Positions 35,801 through 46,096 of a stretch of DNA of 64,000 nt are shown here, one piece after another; the stretch's first letter is position 1; each line of letters starts with the position of its first letter. The stretch covers positions 1,612,001-1,676,000 of the forward strand of contig CM071591.1 in the NCBI GenBank assembly GCA_036429605.1, in the 5' to 3' direction. The translations under genes were made by a program, and so were the position numbers. The notes under the pieces are model-generated. The model did no database searches, had not been told where the DNA came from, and was given only the letters and a program-made list of their open reading frames with translations. The stretch is from Cladobotryum mycophilum. Lineage: Eukaryota > Ascomycota > Sordariomycetes > Hypocreales > Hypocreaceae.

Positions 35801-36727
35801 CGAATCAACCAGACCGTCTTCACCCTCCCCCCACCACCAACTATGGAGGGCCATCCAGTATATGAGGGAGACGTGACACATCCACACGTATCATTACCAA
35901 AGCCGCACCCAGTTGTCAAGCTACCACCGTCTATGGCGGAGTCTCAGCCACCACAGCCAAAGGTGAGCAACGTATGGGCAAATCGGGCTGCATTTAGAGA
36001 TAGCCCCCGAGCTCCAATCCATCAGGCCCCATCAACCCGGCCACCAGCAGAGGCAGCTTCAGAGAACTGGCAAGATAAAATTAACAATCTTCTGAATAGT
36101 GGAAAGCATCCATCACCCAAGCATACGGGAGTTGATGCTGCAAGTAAGAATGCGCTAGACTACGCCACTTCTCATGATACTACAACTGTGTTTTTGCCTG
36201 TGGCTATCAAGTATGGCTGGGAAGATTCAAAGGCCCCAACGACGAAGCCCATGGCAGAAGAATGCTTTGAGGAACAAGAAATGGGTTCACTGCCCCAAAT
36301 CAGATTCCCCCACAAAGCACCGGAGGCGGCATGGCAACCTGCTACGGTACCGCCAAAGCCACTACCCAAGAAATTTTTGATTGAAGCGCTGGCTAAGGAG
36401 CAATTCCATTTCCCGGCCGATATTGTTGGCAATGGAACTGCTGTGATTATTCATTTCCTTGGTATGGCGGAGTCCAAAATATTAACTATTCCCTTTTCTG
36501 CAACACGGGGTGGGCGTGGAGGTCATAGCAAGCCATCTCCACGACATCGTGGCGGACCTGGACATGGCTCTCGGAGTGGTAAAAGAGAAACATCAAACAC
36601 GTACGGAGATTCAGATAACTCGAGGACAACGGGCCGGAGCGGTCGAGGTGGATACCGAAGCAGAGGAGGGGCCGAAACCTGGAGTCGGTACGCACCATCC
36701 CAGAAGCAGACCTCCATGCCTGCTTAG
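32835..36727 (+). CDS. Unrecognised low-complexity RGG-rich protein; two apparent -1 frame breaks
   Basis: I do not recognise the family. Exons 32835-32900, 33044-33539 and 33596-36727. Adding one base at each of two C runs (35260-35264 and 35827-35832) gives one continuous protein of about 1231 aa; without that the frame stops at 35280 and 35876. An acidic Trp motif WADIDEDDEDWAPEAITW lies about residue 230. Pro/Ser-rich low complexity follows, then a charged coil with MREGVELARKRRQEEEAREE, conserved-looking blocks (ELASKWVAAVAEND; KVSNVWANRAAFRDSP) and a C-terminal RG/RGG-rich tail (GRGGHSKPSP, RGGPGHGSR, RGGYRSRGG). RGG tails usually bind RNA, so a role in mRNA translation or RNP assembly is possible but unproved. 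The coding signal runs cleanly across both breaks, so an intact gene with base-call errors is more likely than a pseudogene. Confidence 0.75.
35260..35264 (+). other. Apparent frame break 1 of the RGG-rich gene (5-C run)
   Basis: Coding continues in the -1 frame after this run; one extra C restores NAAPPPNRPPVAQPSS. No GT...AG pair could explain it as an intron. Confidence 0.75.
35827..35832 (+). other. Apparent frame break 2 of the RGG-rich gene (6-C run)
   Basis: One extra C joins RPSSPSPPPP to TMEGHPVYEGDVTH; without it the frame ends at 35876. Confidence 0.75.
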
Positions 36728-37834
36728 GCGATTGTTTGCACATAGAAAAGTTTCCCCAACAACTATCCAAATGATCAGAAATGATTCTGTGAGGATCAGT
36801 ACTGGCGATTCGATACTCCCTTCGAAAGGGGGTACTATGATACTATTACTGGATGGATTACGCTCTCACATATTGAGAGATGTCATTCAGACGTGTTCTT
36901 ATGGGTGCATTTAAATGCATTGGATGTGCTCGTCTCAGGTATAGCAGAGGCGAGCGTGTACAAATTCGGAGCGTGTTTCTCGTCGTTATTTTTGGTAACA
37001 TGAATTTTTTCAGTTGGCGCCGACAGGTCTTCTTTCTAATTAACATGCGAGGTTTCGCTTGTGAGAGGAACCATTGGAACTGAACCTGTTTCTCTGAGGC
37101 ATGTTTCTGTTCTTGATCACAATCTACTACTCTTGTCGCTCTATAAATGCGTCTTGAGTCGTGGATATGCAGGAGGGCCACCCATGACTGGCCTCTCCTC
37201 CTCATATCTAGTCTTTTCGTCCTCAGTGGACGAAAACAACAAACCCTGGTTAATTGTATGAGTGCAGGAATATACGCGGTGTCTTGGGAATAGGCTACTC
37301 TTATTACTGCTGGTTTTTCTACCAGCGGGAAAGGGGACCTGCAGATAGGATTCTCCAATGTTTGAGGATACGAAGGGACAAAAGAGCATTCAGGACCAAT
37401 TGACGGGAGCAACATTTGTTCCCATAGTGTGCAAGTCACACGCCCACACTTTGCAGCAATAAAACAAAATGTTTCGAGCACTTTTTCGTTCTTTTCACTC
37501 GTGATTTATTATGGATGAGGTCTTTGTACTCCGTAAATTCTCTACCACAACTTTGACAACGCCTAATAGTGGGCTTGCGGGAAAATGTAGCTTCGAATGT
37601 TCTTTTGGCTGCATTATTACCATATAGCAACTTTTCAGAGCTGGCCCTGATGGGTTTTCCTATCTATATCTGCCAACTCCAGACTCCATGCTCATTACAT
37701 CGTCGTAAACCATTTCAGAGCCAAATACCATGGCTTGCCCCTTACTTCATCGACACATACACAGTAATTAAAAGGGCTAGCGAGGATATTTGTAAAGCAT
37801 TTTGTCATCTATGACGGCCCGGATGAACCTTTTA
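36728..37834. other. Convergent spacer between the RGG-rich gene and MCM6
   Basis: About 1.1 kb, long for a convergent spacer in this window. Minus-strand open frames at 36858-37481 and 37436-37630 are unsupported by family or codon character. It contains TACTCCGTA at 37527-37535. Confidence 0.5.
37527..37535. repeat. TACTCCGTA nonamer, copy 3
   Basis: Perfect copy in the spacer downstream of MCM6. Confidence 0.6.
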
Positions 37835-40764
37835 CTAAAACTCCTCCACGGCACAGTTGGGATGCAATACGTAGACGACGTTAGCTAACGTTGAGGGGCC
37901 CGCGCCGTCCGTAAGCCCTTCGCCTCTCAGGGCCATAAGGATGTTTTCCTGTAAGAAAGAATTAGCTTTTGCCACCAATCAGAGGTGGGTTGAAGAGTGA
38001 GCATTACCTTGACCATCTTTTTCAGAACCATATTGGCAAGCGTCTTCTCTCTGTGATAATCTTCTTCTTCCTCCATCTCTCCCTCCTTTTGTTCCAGGTA
38101 CCAATTGACCAGCGTGCTGCCTTCAACGCCGTCGCCGCTTCCACTTTCATCTTCACTGACACGCTGGACAAACAAATTGACCATTTGAATGTACCTTTCA
38201 TATGTAATGGTGTGTCTCCTCCTAGCCGACGCTGGGCCATCTTGCTCCTCCTGCTCACCCATGGCGGCATCGCCTTCATGATCTTGGCCATCATCAAGGC
38301 CAGCAGCTACCTCCGCAGCACGGCGCAGGGCCTCGCTATCTTCCTGTGTTTCTTCTTCACCGTCCATTTCAATATCGTCATGCTCAACAGAAATGATACT
38401 TTGGCGAAGGAGGTTGTAGGCCTCAGTAACCATGTCAGAAGAAATCTCCTCGACACAATTGACTTTGGCAATAGCTTCAGAAAGACGAATCATACTCTCC
38501 AGCTGACGGACAGTAATTCTGTATGAATTCTTTCCAACACCTCCCTGAGCATCGTCAGCTCGAAGTTCCTTATACTTTGCGACGAGGCACTCTCTAGCAT
38601 CGTCTGTAAACTCGGGGCGGAAGGTCTTAGCGAAGCGGATATACCGCTGTAGCTGCTCCGTGCTGAATTCAGGCTCGATGGCCTCATCTCGACACTGGTG
38701 AATCCTGACGATATGTCGAGAAAGATTTCTGTCAAACTGCTCTGAACAGTCATCCAATACCACGAAGAAGAGATCAAAACGGGACATGATAGGTGCAGAC
38801 ATGTTGATGTTAGCCCGTAGAGTAGTTTTGCGGTTATACCGACCGCCGACAGGGTTGGCAGCAGCCAGAATACTAGTTCGTGCATTGAGAGTTGCCTGGA
38901 TACCAGCCTTCGCAATAGATATTGTTTGCTGTTCCATGGCTTCGTGAATAGCGACTTGGTCTGCAATATCCATCTTGTCAAACTCGTCAATGGCACAAAT
39001 GCCGTTGTCTGCCAGCATGAGTGCACCAGCCTCAATAGTAAATTCACCCGTTTCCTCATCTTTGACAACGGCTGCTGTCAGACCGGCAGCTGAAGAGGCT
39101 TTACCACTGGTATACACCGCACGAGGGGCAAACGAGCATACATATTTGAGAAACTGCGATTTGGAAGTAGAAGGGTCACCGACAACGCAGATGTTGATGT
39201 CACCTCTGAGCTGCATGCCCTCGGGTGTGGTTTTGTGAACACCAGACATGAGCTGCAGGAGAATACCCTTCTTGACTACTTCATGACCATAGACAGTTGG
39301 TGCAATTGAGTGTACAAGTCTAGAGTATATGCGATCTCCATGTACCATGGCTCGTAAGTCTTCAATCTCAGAGGGATTCATAGAGGCGAGTACTGCAGCC
39401 TGAGCTTCTTCAACTGACTCTGCGCCTTCAGCACTGGGGTTGTCTCGCGTCAGGGCATTCAGGACATCTGCAATGCCACTTGCCGCGGATTGACCAGTTG
39501 ACGTTGTATCGGGAGATACCATGCAGGCGAGGAATGCCAAGCGATATGTAAGGTCACGCACACCCAAAGCCTTGAGACCACTAACGCCATTGCCGCCAGC
39601 ATCTGCACCACGGGGGGCACCACGGTCATCGCGAACTGCAGTTGGTCTTAATCCAGGAAGGCCAAGCTGACTGACATCAGGCACCACGATCAAGGCACCA
39701 GTAAAGATGCATTTCTCGCCTGCCTTGGCACGGTCAACAATTTCGCCCCGCAATATCACGTCCATCGTCCGCGGCATGCTACCCGTGGGAATCTCAGAAC
39801 TGTTTTCCTGGATACGCACTTTCTGCCAGTCGACAAATGTGCTATGTCGAATATCCAACTGCCAAGCCACACGGTTCTGGCAGGTCCTGTTGGGGCATTG
39901 TGTGGGTTCTGTGTATCGGAATGTCTGCTCTACATTAGGGACAACAGCACGGCACGCTTCACAGGCAAAGGTGGCGAGCGATAGTTCAGGCCGAACCTCC
40001 GATGTCCTGGTGACTGTGCCGGAAATAGAGAGGAGCTGGCCGATGTTGGTGGCTCTCAAGCTTCGAATACGACTAACGAGGGGCAGATTATAGAAAGCAA
40101 TAGCAAAAAGCTTATCCGTTTGCTGATGCTCGTTCTTCCTATGGGATGCATCACTCTGCGTCCCGGAGCCGAATTGACTGGCACCAGAAGCACTGATGTT
40201 GCTTGAAGCATTGGGCTGCCGATGATCACGGAAGTATTGGGGTTCGTACTTGTAAATCAGATTGTGGAGAGCGGCCGTGAGGAAGGGAAGGAAACGGTAA
40301 TACTGGCGCATAATACCGTCCGCCAAGCTTCCATTTTCCCATGAGGCGAGGTGCTTGAAATCGACGTAAAATGTAGAGAGAGAGTAGTTGCGCATGCTGT
40401 TGATTTGGGCGACATAGTATTTATTCGTCGTGACAGCGCTGGATGGAGGTGCGCTAGAAGCGAGAGGGTCCTCAATAAAGCTAGAAACAGGCACAGCCAT
40501 CGAATTAGCTCCCCGAAATCTTGTGGACTAGAAGTGTTCTTTCAAAGTCTCTTACTTCTCAATGAAGGCTTCGAAGTGATCCTGGACCATCATACCGACT
40601 CGATCATCCACCTTTGGAATATTGGCGGCGTCCGGAATACGTGAGCTACGGGGCAGCTGATCGTCTGCAAAAACATCGCCCTCAGCGTAATCATCGCGGG
40701 GTGTTCCCATGGCCTCTGAGGGCGGTCCTCGAGGACGAGGTGCGGATGACGAGGGGGTGCCCAT
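37835..40764 (-). CDS. MCM6: DNA replication licensing factor MCM6
   Basis: Subunit of the MCM2-7 replicative helicase. Exons 40764-40556, 40480-38008 and 37948-37835; 931 aa from the first in-frame ATG. Zinc motif CEACRAV...CPNRTCQNR, Walker A GDPSTSKSQFLKYV, Walker B ICAIDEFDKMD and arginine finger MSRFDLFFVV are all present, with FIEDPLASSAPPSS early in exon 2 as in fungal MCM6. The last intron (gctaat branch, cttacag) gives the ending ANVVYVLHPNCAVEEF; retention would end at TSLWP. The true start may be an ATG at 40832 (MATPSDSGYMMSDG): that frame joins this one if one base is added to the G run at 40782-40786, giving 954 aa. Confidence 0.96.
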
Positions 40765-40781
40765 GCTCGTATATCGTCTTT

Positions 40782-40786
40782 GGGGG
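40782..40786 (-). other. Probable frame break in the MCM6 N-terminus (5-G run)
   Basis: ATG 40832 opens MATPSDSGYMMSDGLAP; one added C on the coding strand continues into QRRYTSMGTPSSS, in frame with the rest of MCM6 and with the correct phase at the first donor. Confidence 0.6.
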
Positions 40787-40971
40787 CCAGCCCGTCCGAC
40801 ATCATGTAACCAGAATCGCTTGGGGTAGCCATTTTGGCTGAAGTCGCAAGTCAATTTCAATTGACGATGAAAACCAAGACGGAAATGAGGCGACTATGAG
40901 TGGAGAGGAAAGGTAGGTGGAGAGGTTTGGGTAAATGATCACCAAAGAGTAAGGAACAAGTATTGTCCAAC

Positions 40972-40980
40972 TACGGAGTA
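40972..40980. repeat. TACGGAGTA nonamer, copy 4
   Basis: Perfect copy about 210 nt upstream of the MCM6 start. Confidence 0.6.
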
Positions 40981-41036
40981 CCTTAGTAGAAGCCAAGGTG
41001 GGAATTTGATAGAGGAATAATTGGTGGAGGGGAACA

Positions 41037-41053
41037 TCGCGTGGGAAACGCGA
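41037..41053. promoter_or_regulatory. Inverted MCB-like pair TCGCGT-N5-ACGCGA
   Basis: A perfect 6-bp inverted repeat with a 5-nt spacer (gggaa), about 275 nt upstream of the MCM6 start. ACGCG is the core of the MluI cell-cycle box bound by MBF-type factors at G1/S genes. Function is inferred from motif and gene identity. Confidence 0.5.
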
Positions 41054-41316
41054 TTAGAGGGGCTCTTGTAGGCTTAGCGCGACACGACTTTTTAATTGAT
41101 TGCATGAAGATGATGAAGACCCTGACATTCATTGATTGACTTTAGCTTGTTAGTTATGACATCTAGAATTTTTAGGACTTAGATATCACGATGAAGAGAT
41201 TATATCATATGCCTTAATGTATTAAAGATTATTGAAAAGTATATAATTCCGTGTTCTATCCTGCATGCAAATCCTGGACTTCGCCTTATCCAACCCATAA
41301 TGCCCATAAAATGTGC

Positions 41317-41907
41317 TCACTTTGAAGATTTACCATCTGGTGTTTCATAAGAATGAATCTACAAGAATCCGTCAGCTCAATATTCACTCGTTTTTCTCTC
41401 TTTCGTTAACATACCTGAGATGCCACTTGAAGCCACTCATCCACACTTCTCAAATATGGATCCGTCGCAGAGTCTGTGACATTTTCATGCGACCAAACAA
41501 CCATTTTATCAAATTCTGCCATCACCTGCATTTCTCCCACTTTTGGAGCGCCTGCTTCATCACCATCTTCTTCCTCTACTTCTTCTTGCTCACTCCCTGG
41601 ACTCTCCCCGCTCCGCTTGAGCACGACTCCTCGGCATTGATCTGGCAAAGTTATCGTTTTGCCCTTGAGTTTTCTGCCCCTAAAATATGCTGTTTTTATT
41701 TCATCTAAAACCGTGTGAGACCGTGAATTTTTTATTTTTTTCCTTTATTGAACATCGACTTTACGAACCATCGCCAATTTCAGGAGTCCAGTAAGCTGTC
41801 ACTGGATCTATGGGGCCGGTGTGATGAACTCGGCAAGGAAGCAAGTTGGCTGTTGTCTCCTTGGAAGAGACTTGGTCCCTTTTAATCTCAAGAATTGGTT
41901 GTGACAT
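41317..41907 (-). CDS. RNH203: Ribonuclease H2 subunit C
   Basis: Non-catalytic subunit of RNase H2, which removes ribonucleotides from DNA and degrades RNA:DNA hybrids. The gene is small and easily missed because it is split into three exons: 41907-41769, 41704-41415, 41358-41317; 156 aa. The N-terminal block TANLLPCRVHHTGPI, the core AYFRGRKLKGKTITLPDQ with VVLKRSG, and the C-terminal EFDKMVVWSHE...VDEWLQVASQIHSYE match the fungal RNASEH2C family pattern. Introns are 64 and 56 nt; phases fit exactly. A pair of ACGCG elements lies 80-100 nt upstream of the ATG. The reading is confident even though exon 1 and exon 3 are short. Confidence 0.9.
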
Positions 41908-42673
41908 GGTGTATTTAAAGAATCCGATAACTAGATGAATGATAAAGTCTGGTAGCTGTCTATTCTATTTAGTAGTTTTGGTGTAAGACGCGCCTTGGGA
42001 GACGCGACGATTAATGGCCCCGCTATGAGGGTAATTCTGATACATAGATAGTCTATCTCATAGATATGCTAACCTATAAGGCCATCCATTTACCTAGTCA
42101 TTAGAGACATCTAATCATCAATGAACGATAGCACATCTAGTTTAAATACCATGGGTTCATACCCATTCTCTCGGTTTATTAATGTTTTATGCAAACTAAT
42201 ATTCTTATATGGACTCTTGGCAAAGTCATCATATGCTAAAACTAGTCTAAAATATCCAGATAGAAAATTTTGGTTTGCCTCATTAACCAAACTTCGAATT
42301 TAACAAAGAGGCTATCAAGGTAATGCGAGGGAAATGGGAAGTAAGAAACATACCATTTACCTTCTGTCAATACACAAAGGGTGCCTAGCATAGTATTATT
42401 TCACATAATGTAAGCTGAGACTGTTACCAACATATTCCATGACGTGATATTCATCGTGAGGTGTGAAGGGACTGTAAAGCTGTTTGAGGATGAATCACTT
42501 TCGCATAGTAGTTAGGTGTCTAGATAACTCGGGGCATCGCAAGAACGGTATCAGTCGATGCAATATGCTCAGGGGATCCGTCTTGGACGATGCGTGATAT
42601 CGCGGGGTATCGTGATGATGGTTGTAAATATTTTCGGTGGCATTTTGTTGAGAAAGAGCAAATAAATACTCTC
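41908..42673. promoter_or_regulatory. RNH203 upstream region and REX4 3' spacer
   Basis: AT-rich, about 770 nt, both neighbours on the minus strand. It contains the ACGCG pair at 41988-42007. No gene was recognised. Confidence 0.55.
41988..42007. promoter_or_regulatory. Paired MCB-like ACGCG elements upstream of RNH203
   Basis: ACGCGC at 41988-41993 and ACGCGA at 42002-42007 in direct orientation, start to start 14 nt, about 80-100 nt upstream of the RNH203 ATG. Confidence 0.5.
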
Positions 42674-43633
42674 CTATCGTTTCTTCGTGGACTTTTTCCC
42701 TTTCCGTGGCCCGGCGCCAACTGGTGGTTTTGGATTATATCGATTGGCATTATCCACATCAAAGCCAGATTTGTGTTTACGAAAGAGCAACATTGTCGCC
42801 CTTGCGTCTTCAGTACTTGAGTGCGCTCCGTGCTGTATCTCCATCCCAAGAATCTCACGTGCGAGTGTTTTCAGTGCTGGTTTCCGCCCGTTCCCGTATT
42901 GCTTGAAGCTCGGATACTTGGCAGTATCACGGATATCGCGCGGTGGATGGCTCAGCTTCAGAGCCTCCAAATCATGTTTGATATCATGGCCAACCAAGAT
43001 TTTACTCGCAAGGATGCTATGAACCTCTCGCTGAACCTCCTCAAAATCCCTTGCAAATCTCATTTCTTTCTGGGATATTCCACTGACGAAAGTCCTCCAG
43101 TCGGTGACCCGCTCTTTCGGTTTCACGTAGGAATCATAGATTTGTTGTCCATGAAAGTCCACCAAACTGACACGAGCGAGCGCTGATTCATGCCCACCTG
43201 GGCCAACACCAACCATCTCGCAGTCCATGGCAATGTATTTCCCGATTTTGATCCCACCAGCAATTCCCTGATTCACCTTGTCTCTGCCAGCCTCCAGCAT
43301 CATCGATTTGCCTTTGATGCCAAGTTCATAAGCCTCAGCCAAGTCTTCTGCGGAGACATCCTTTTTCCCAGCCCATATAGCTAGAGACGGTGATACGCTA
43401 TTCTTTGCTTTGTCTGCTGAAACCGAACTCTGCACGCCGCCCATCTTGCGGTGGCTAGGCTTTGTATGACGAGCTTCTGAAGCCGTTTGCTTTGTCACTG
43501 TCTTAGTGACTTTAGTTTTGGATGTGAGAGGTTGAAGTTGAACTTCAGCTTTGCGCTTTTTGGGTTGTGTTGATGAGGAATCGGCCTTTAATTTTGCTTG
43601 AAGCTTCTTCCAATTGGAAGAGAGCTCAGCCAT
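42674..43633 (-). CDS. REX4: RNA exonuclease 4
   Basis: DEDDh 3'-5' exonuclease of the Rex4/ISG20 group, implicated in pre-rRNA processing in yeast. Single exon, 319 aa. Lys/Thr-rich basic N-terminus (residues 1-80). Exo I motif AMDCEMVG with D137 and E139; Exo II HDIKHDLEALKL; Exo III HSSTEDARATMLLFR. The conserved YDSYVKP and DWRTFVSGIS also fit REX4. A basic C-terminal tail (GPRKGKKSTKKR) suggests nuclear/nucleolar location. It is divergent from ESA1 over 338 nt. Confidence 0.94.
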   Translation of the reverse strand: MAELSSNWKKLQAKLKADSSSTQPKKRKAEVQLQPLTSKTKVTKTVTKQTASEARHTKPSHRKMGGVQSSVSADKAKNSVSPSLAIWAGKKDVSAEDLAEAYELGIKGKSMMLEAGRDKVNQGIAGGIKIGKYIAMDCEMVGVGPGGHESALARVSLVDFHGQQIYDSYVKPKERVTDWRTFVSGISQKEMRFARDFEEVQREVHSILASKILVGHDIKHDLEALKLSHPPRDIRDTAKYPSFKQYGNGRKPALKTLAREILGMEIQHGAHSSTEDARATMLLFRKHKSGFDVDNANRYNPKPPVGAGPRKGKKSTKKR

Positions 43634-43971
43634 TCTTGAATACTATTAATAATGACAATGCCAGCTAAGGCTTGACGTTGTTTAATCGGTGCCTTTTCAG
43701 ACTATGTATATTCTCATCAGCTAGAATGCTTTCGAGGTTGAGATTGGCTGGCGTAGGCCCATGCGAGAAACGGAATTATTTCTCTATCGATTTTCGATAA
43801 GGATTTTATTTCTCACCGCCTTCTGATAATCGCGATTGTCTAGCGCTAAAGTTCATTTTCTGCCGGACCCCTCGACAAGGTTCCTTCGTCATCGTGCCAA
43901 CTTGGAGCTTGCAATCAATTGTTACCATTACATTTTCATCATATTCATCAACAGGGCCTCCCATTTCCATC
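43634..43971. promoter_or_regulatory. Divergent promoter, REX4 / ESA1
   Basis: 338 nt separating the two start codons. No coding. An in-frame ATG at 43894 upstream of ESA1 would add 26 residues but lacks family character. Confidence 0.55.
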
Positions 43972-45538
43972 ATGGCGGCCGGCACACCGCATGGAGAGCC
44001 TACTGTAGGCTCGGATGCACCAAGACAAAAAGGCAAAGCGACTGCGGAAACCCTCAAAACCGGCTGCATTGCCTGGGTGGACAAGGACGGCCAGCCGCGA
44101 CGTGCCGAGATCTTGAGTATAAAGGAAACAAAATCTGGCAAACATTTCTACTGCAACTTCGATAATTTCAACAAACGTCTTGATGAGTGGGTGCCCGTAG
44201 CACGAATTGATTTCACCCAAGAGGTCGAGTGGCCAAACCCCGAGAAAGAGAAGCCTAAAGATACGAAGACGAAGAAGGCACCGACGACAACCCAACTTAA
44301 GAAACAGGTATCGAAAAAGGCACAAAAGCGCCCGGGAAAGCGGGAGCAGTCAGTCACTAGTGAAGCGACTACACCGCATCCATGGACCGGTATGCATTTT
44401 CCGCGTGCATGCTCTAGAGAATAGTTAACTAACTATTGCGATCACAGAGTTTGTAGAATCTCAAAGCCAACATAAATCATCATCAGTCGGACCCGATGCG
44501 GACTCTCAGGCGCGAGCTAGTGTCGAGGCAGCGGTGACGCCTGGGGCGGGCGATGAGATGGAAATTGACGAGAAGGAAGAAGAAGTAAAAAGAGAGCAAG
44601 ATGGCTTCAGCCGTGAGGACGAAATCGAAAAACTGAGAACCTCTGGTTCAATGACACAAAATCCGGCCGAAATTTCTCGAATCAGAAACATATCCAAGGT
44701 TCAGTTCGGCAGACACGATCTTTTTCCTTGGTACTTTTCGCCATACCCTGAGATTTTTGCCATGGAGGACGTTATTTTCATCTGCGAGTTCTGCCTGAGC
44801 TATTATGGTGACGAATTTGCCTTCACCAGACACCGAAAGAAGTGTACACTGCAGCATCCGCCGGGAAACGAGATTTACCGAGACGACTATGTATCATTTT
44901 TCGAAATTGATGGTCGACGACAGCGAACTTGGTGTCGCAATCTATGCCTGCTGTCGAAAATGTTTCTCGATCACAAGACACTCTACTATGATGTGGATCC
45001 GTTTCTTTTCTACGTGATGACGACTAGGACTGATAAGGGATGCCATATTGTGGGCTACTTTTCTAAAGAGAAAGAAAGTGTTGATGCATATAATGTCGCT
45101 TGTATTCTTACGCTGCCTCAGTATCAGCGCAAGGGTTACGGCCGACTCCTGATTCAATTTTCATATGAGCTTTCCAAAATTGAGGGCAAGTTGGGTTCTC
45201 CAGAAAAGCCCTTGTCAGATCTCGGCCTTCTCAGCTACCGTCAATATTGGTCAGAAAACATCATCGAGCTGCTCCTCGGTTACAATGAACGGGACGAGAG
45301 GGTTACGATTGAGCTCATTTCGACCTCACTAGCTATGACGACGCAGGATGTGGAACACACACTGCAGGCACTGAGGATGCAGGTTTACCACAAGAGTGAT
45401 CATAAGATTGTGATACCTGATAAACTTATCAAGCAACGGGACAAGCAAAAGGTAAAACAGAAGAGGATTCTCGATGCAACAAGGATACAATGGAAGCCAC
45501 CAGTCTTCACGGCTTCAAGTCGTACTTGGGGCTGGTAA
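43972..45538 (+). CDS. ESA1: Histone acetyltransferase ESA1 (MYST family, NuA4 catalytic subunit)
   Basis: Acetylates histone H4/H2A in the NuA4 complex; acts in transcription and DNA double-strand-break repair. Exons 43972-44389 and 44448-45538; 502 aa. Tudor-knot/chromo-barrel region at about residues 20-85 (GCIAWVDKDGQPRRAEIL, NFNKRLDEWVPVARID). A Lys-rich linker follows. MYST zinc finger CEFCLSYYGDEFAFTRHRKKC; catalytic cysteine in NVACILTLP; acetyl-CoA loop QRKGYGRLLIQFSYELS; catalytic glutamate in SPEKPLSDLG. The intron (58 nt) has a ctaact branch. The protein ends IQWKPPVFTASSRTWGW. Confidence 0.97.
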
Positions 45539-46096
45539 TGTACCTAGTAGCCAGTGCCGTTGGTACCCACCTATGATTATTGGCTGCTGCAGGTTTTCCA
45601 ATAGATGTGAGACGATTGGTGTTTGCGTTGCTTTCTTGAGCTCTACGATACCCGGAACTAAAAATAATAATTGATGTATTAGGTAGTGCATAAGACAAGG
45701 ATAATATACTTCATGATGCCTCCTACCTAGGTACTAGCAAGTAGGTAGGTAGTGTAGATAAACGTAGTGGCATTTGGCCAGTATCCAATACTTTGATGTT
45801 TGATTAATCACCCGACGACTCGTAACAAGTGTATTCAAGGTCGCCACTTACCTGTAAGCATCAAGTAGTGGATACGATACTTGCTTTGAGGCGCTAATGT
45901 GCCGCTACCTGCACCTACCCGAACCATCTGCTGCCCAAATGCGACCTACCATTGAAGCTTTGAAGCTTTGGAAGCTCCATGATTCAACGAAGCTATCGTC
46001 ATGTTCAATAATTCTACCGGGACATCTTGATTCGCCTTATGCTCATGCCTTATATATTCTAAGTCATCCTTCATCTTCTCCTCAACACTGGCGACC
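45539..46096. promoter_or_regulatory. Spacer between ESA1 and the GH125 gene
   Basis: About 560 nt, tandem orientation. It contains the near-palindromic TACCTAGGTA cluster (about 45723-45752). No gene was seen. Confidence 0.55.

Larger units (their letters stand above)
40765..41316. promoter_or_regulatory. MCM6 upstream region
   Basis: About 550 nt between the MCM6 start and the RNH203 stop, both minus strand. It holds the inverted ACGCGA pair (41037-41053) and one TACGGAGTA (40972-40980). No separate gene was seen. Confidence 0.55.

Noticed and set aside
35260..35832. Programmed ribosomal frameshifting or pseudogene as the cause of the RGG-gene breaks
   Set aside because: The same error type recurs in several unrelated genes and only at G/C runs, so a sequencing cause is simpler.
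36858..37481. 207-codon open frame on the minus strand in the RGG-gene/MCM6 spacer
   Set aside because: No family motif, Cys/Arg-rich odd composition, no promoter context; judged a chance frame.
37436..37630. Minus-strand frame with a zinc-finger-like CQSCGREF...H pattern
   Set aside because: Too short, incomplete finger, and it spans a TACTCCGTA intergenic motif; treated as non-coding.
42148..42166. tRNA T-arm-like hairpin TGGGTTCATACCCA
   Set aside because: Loop does not fit TTCRANY and no other tRNA arms are present.
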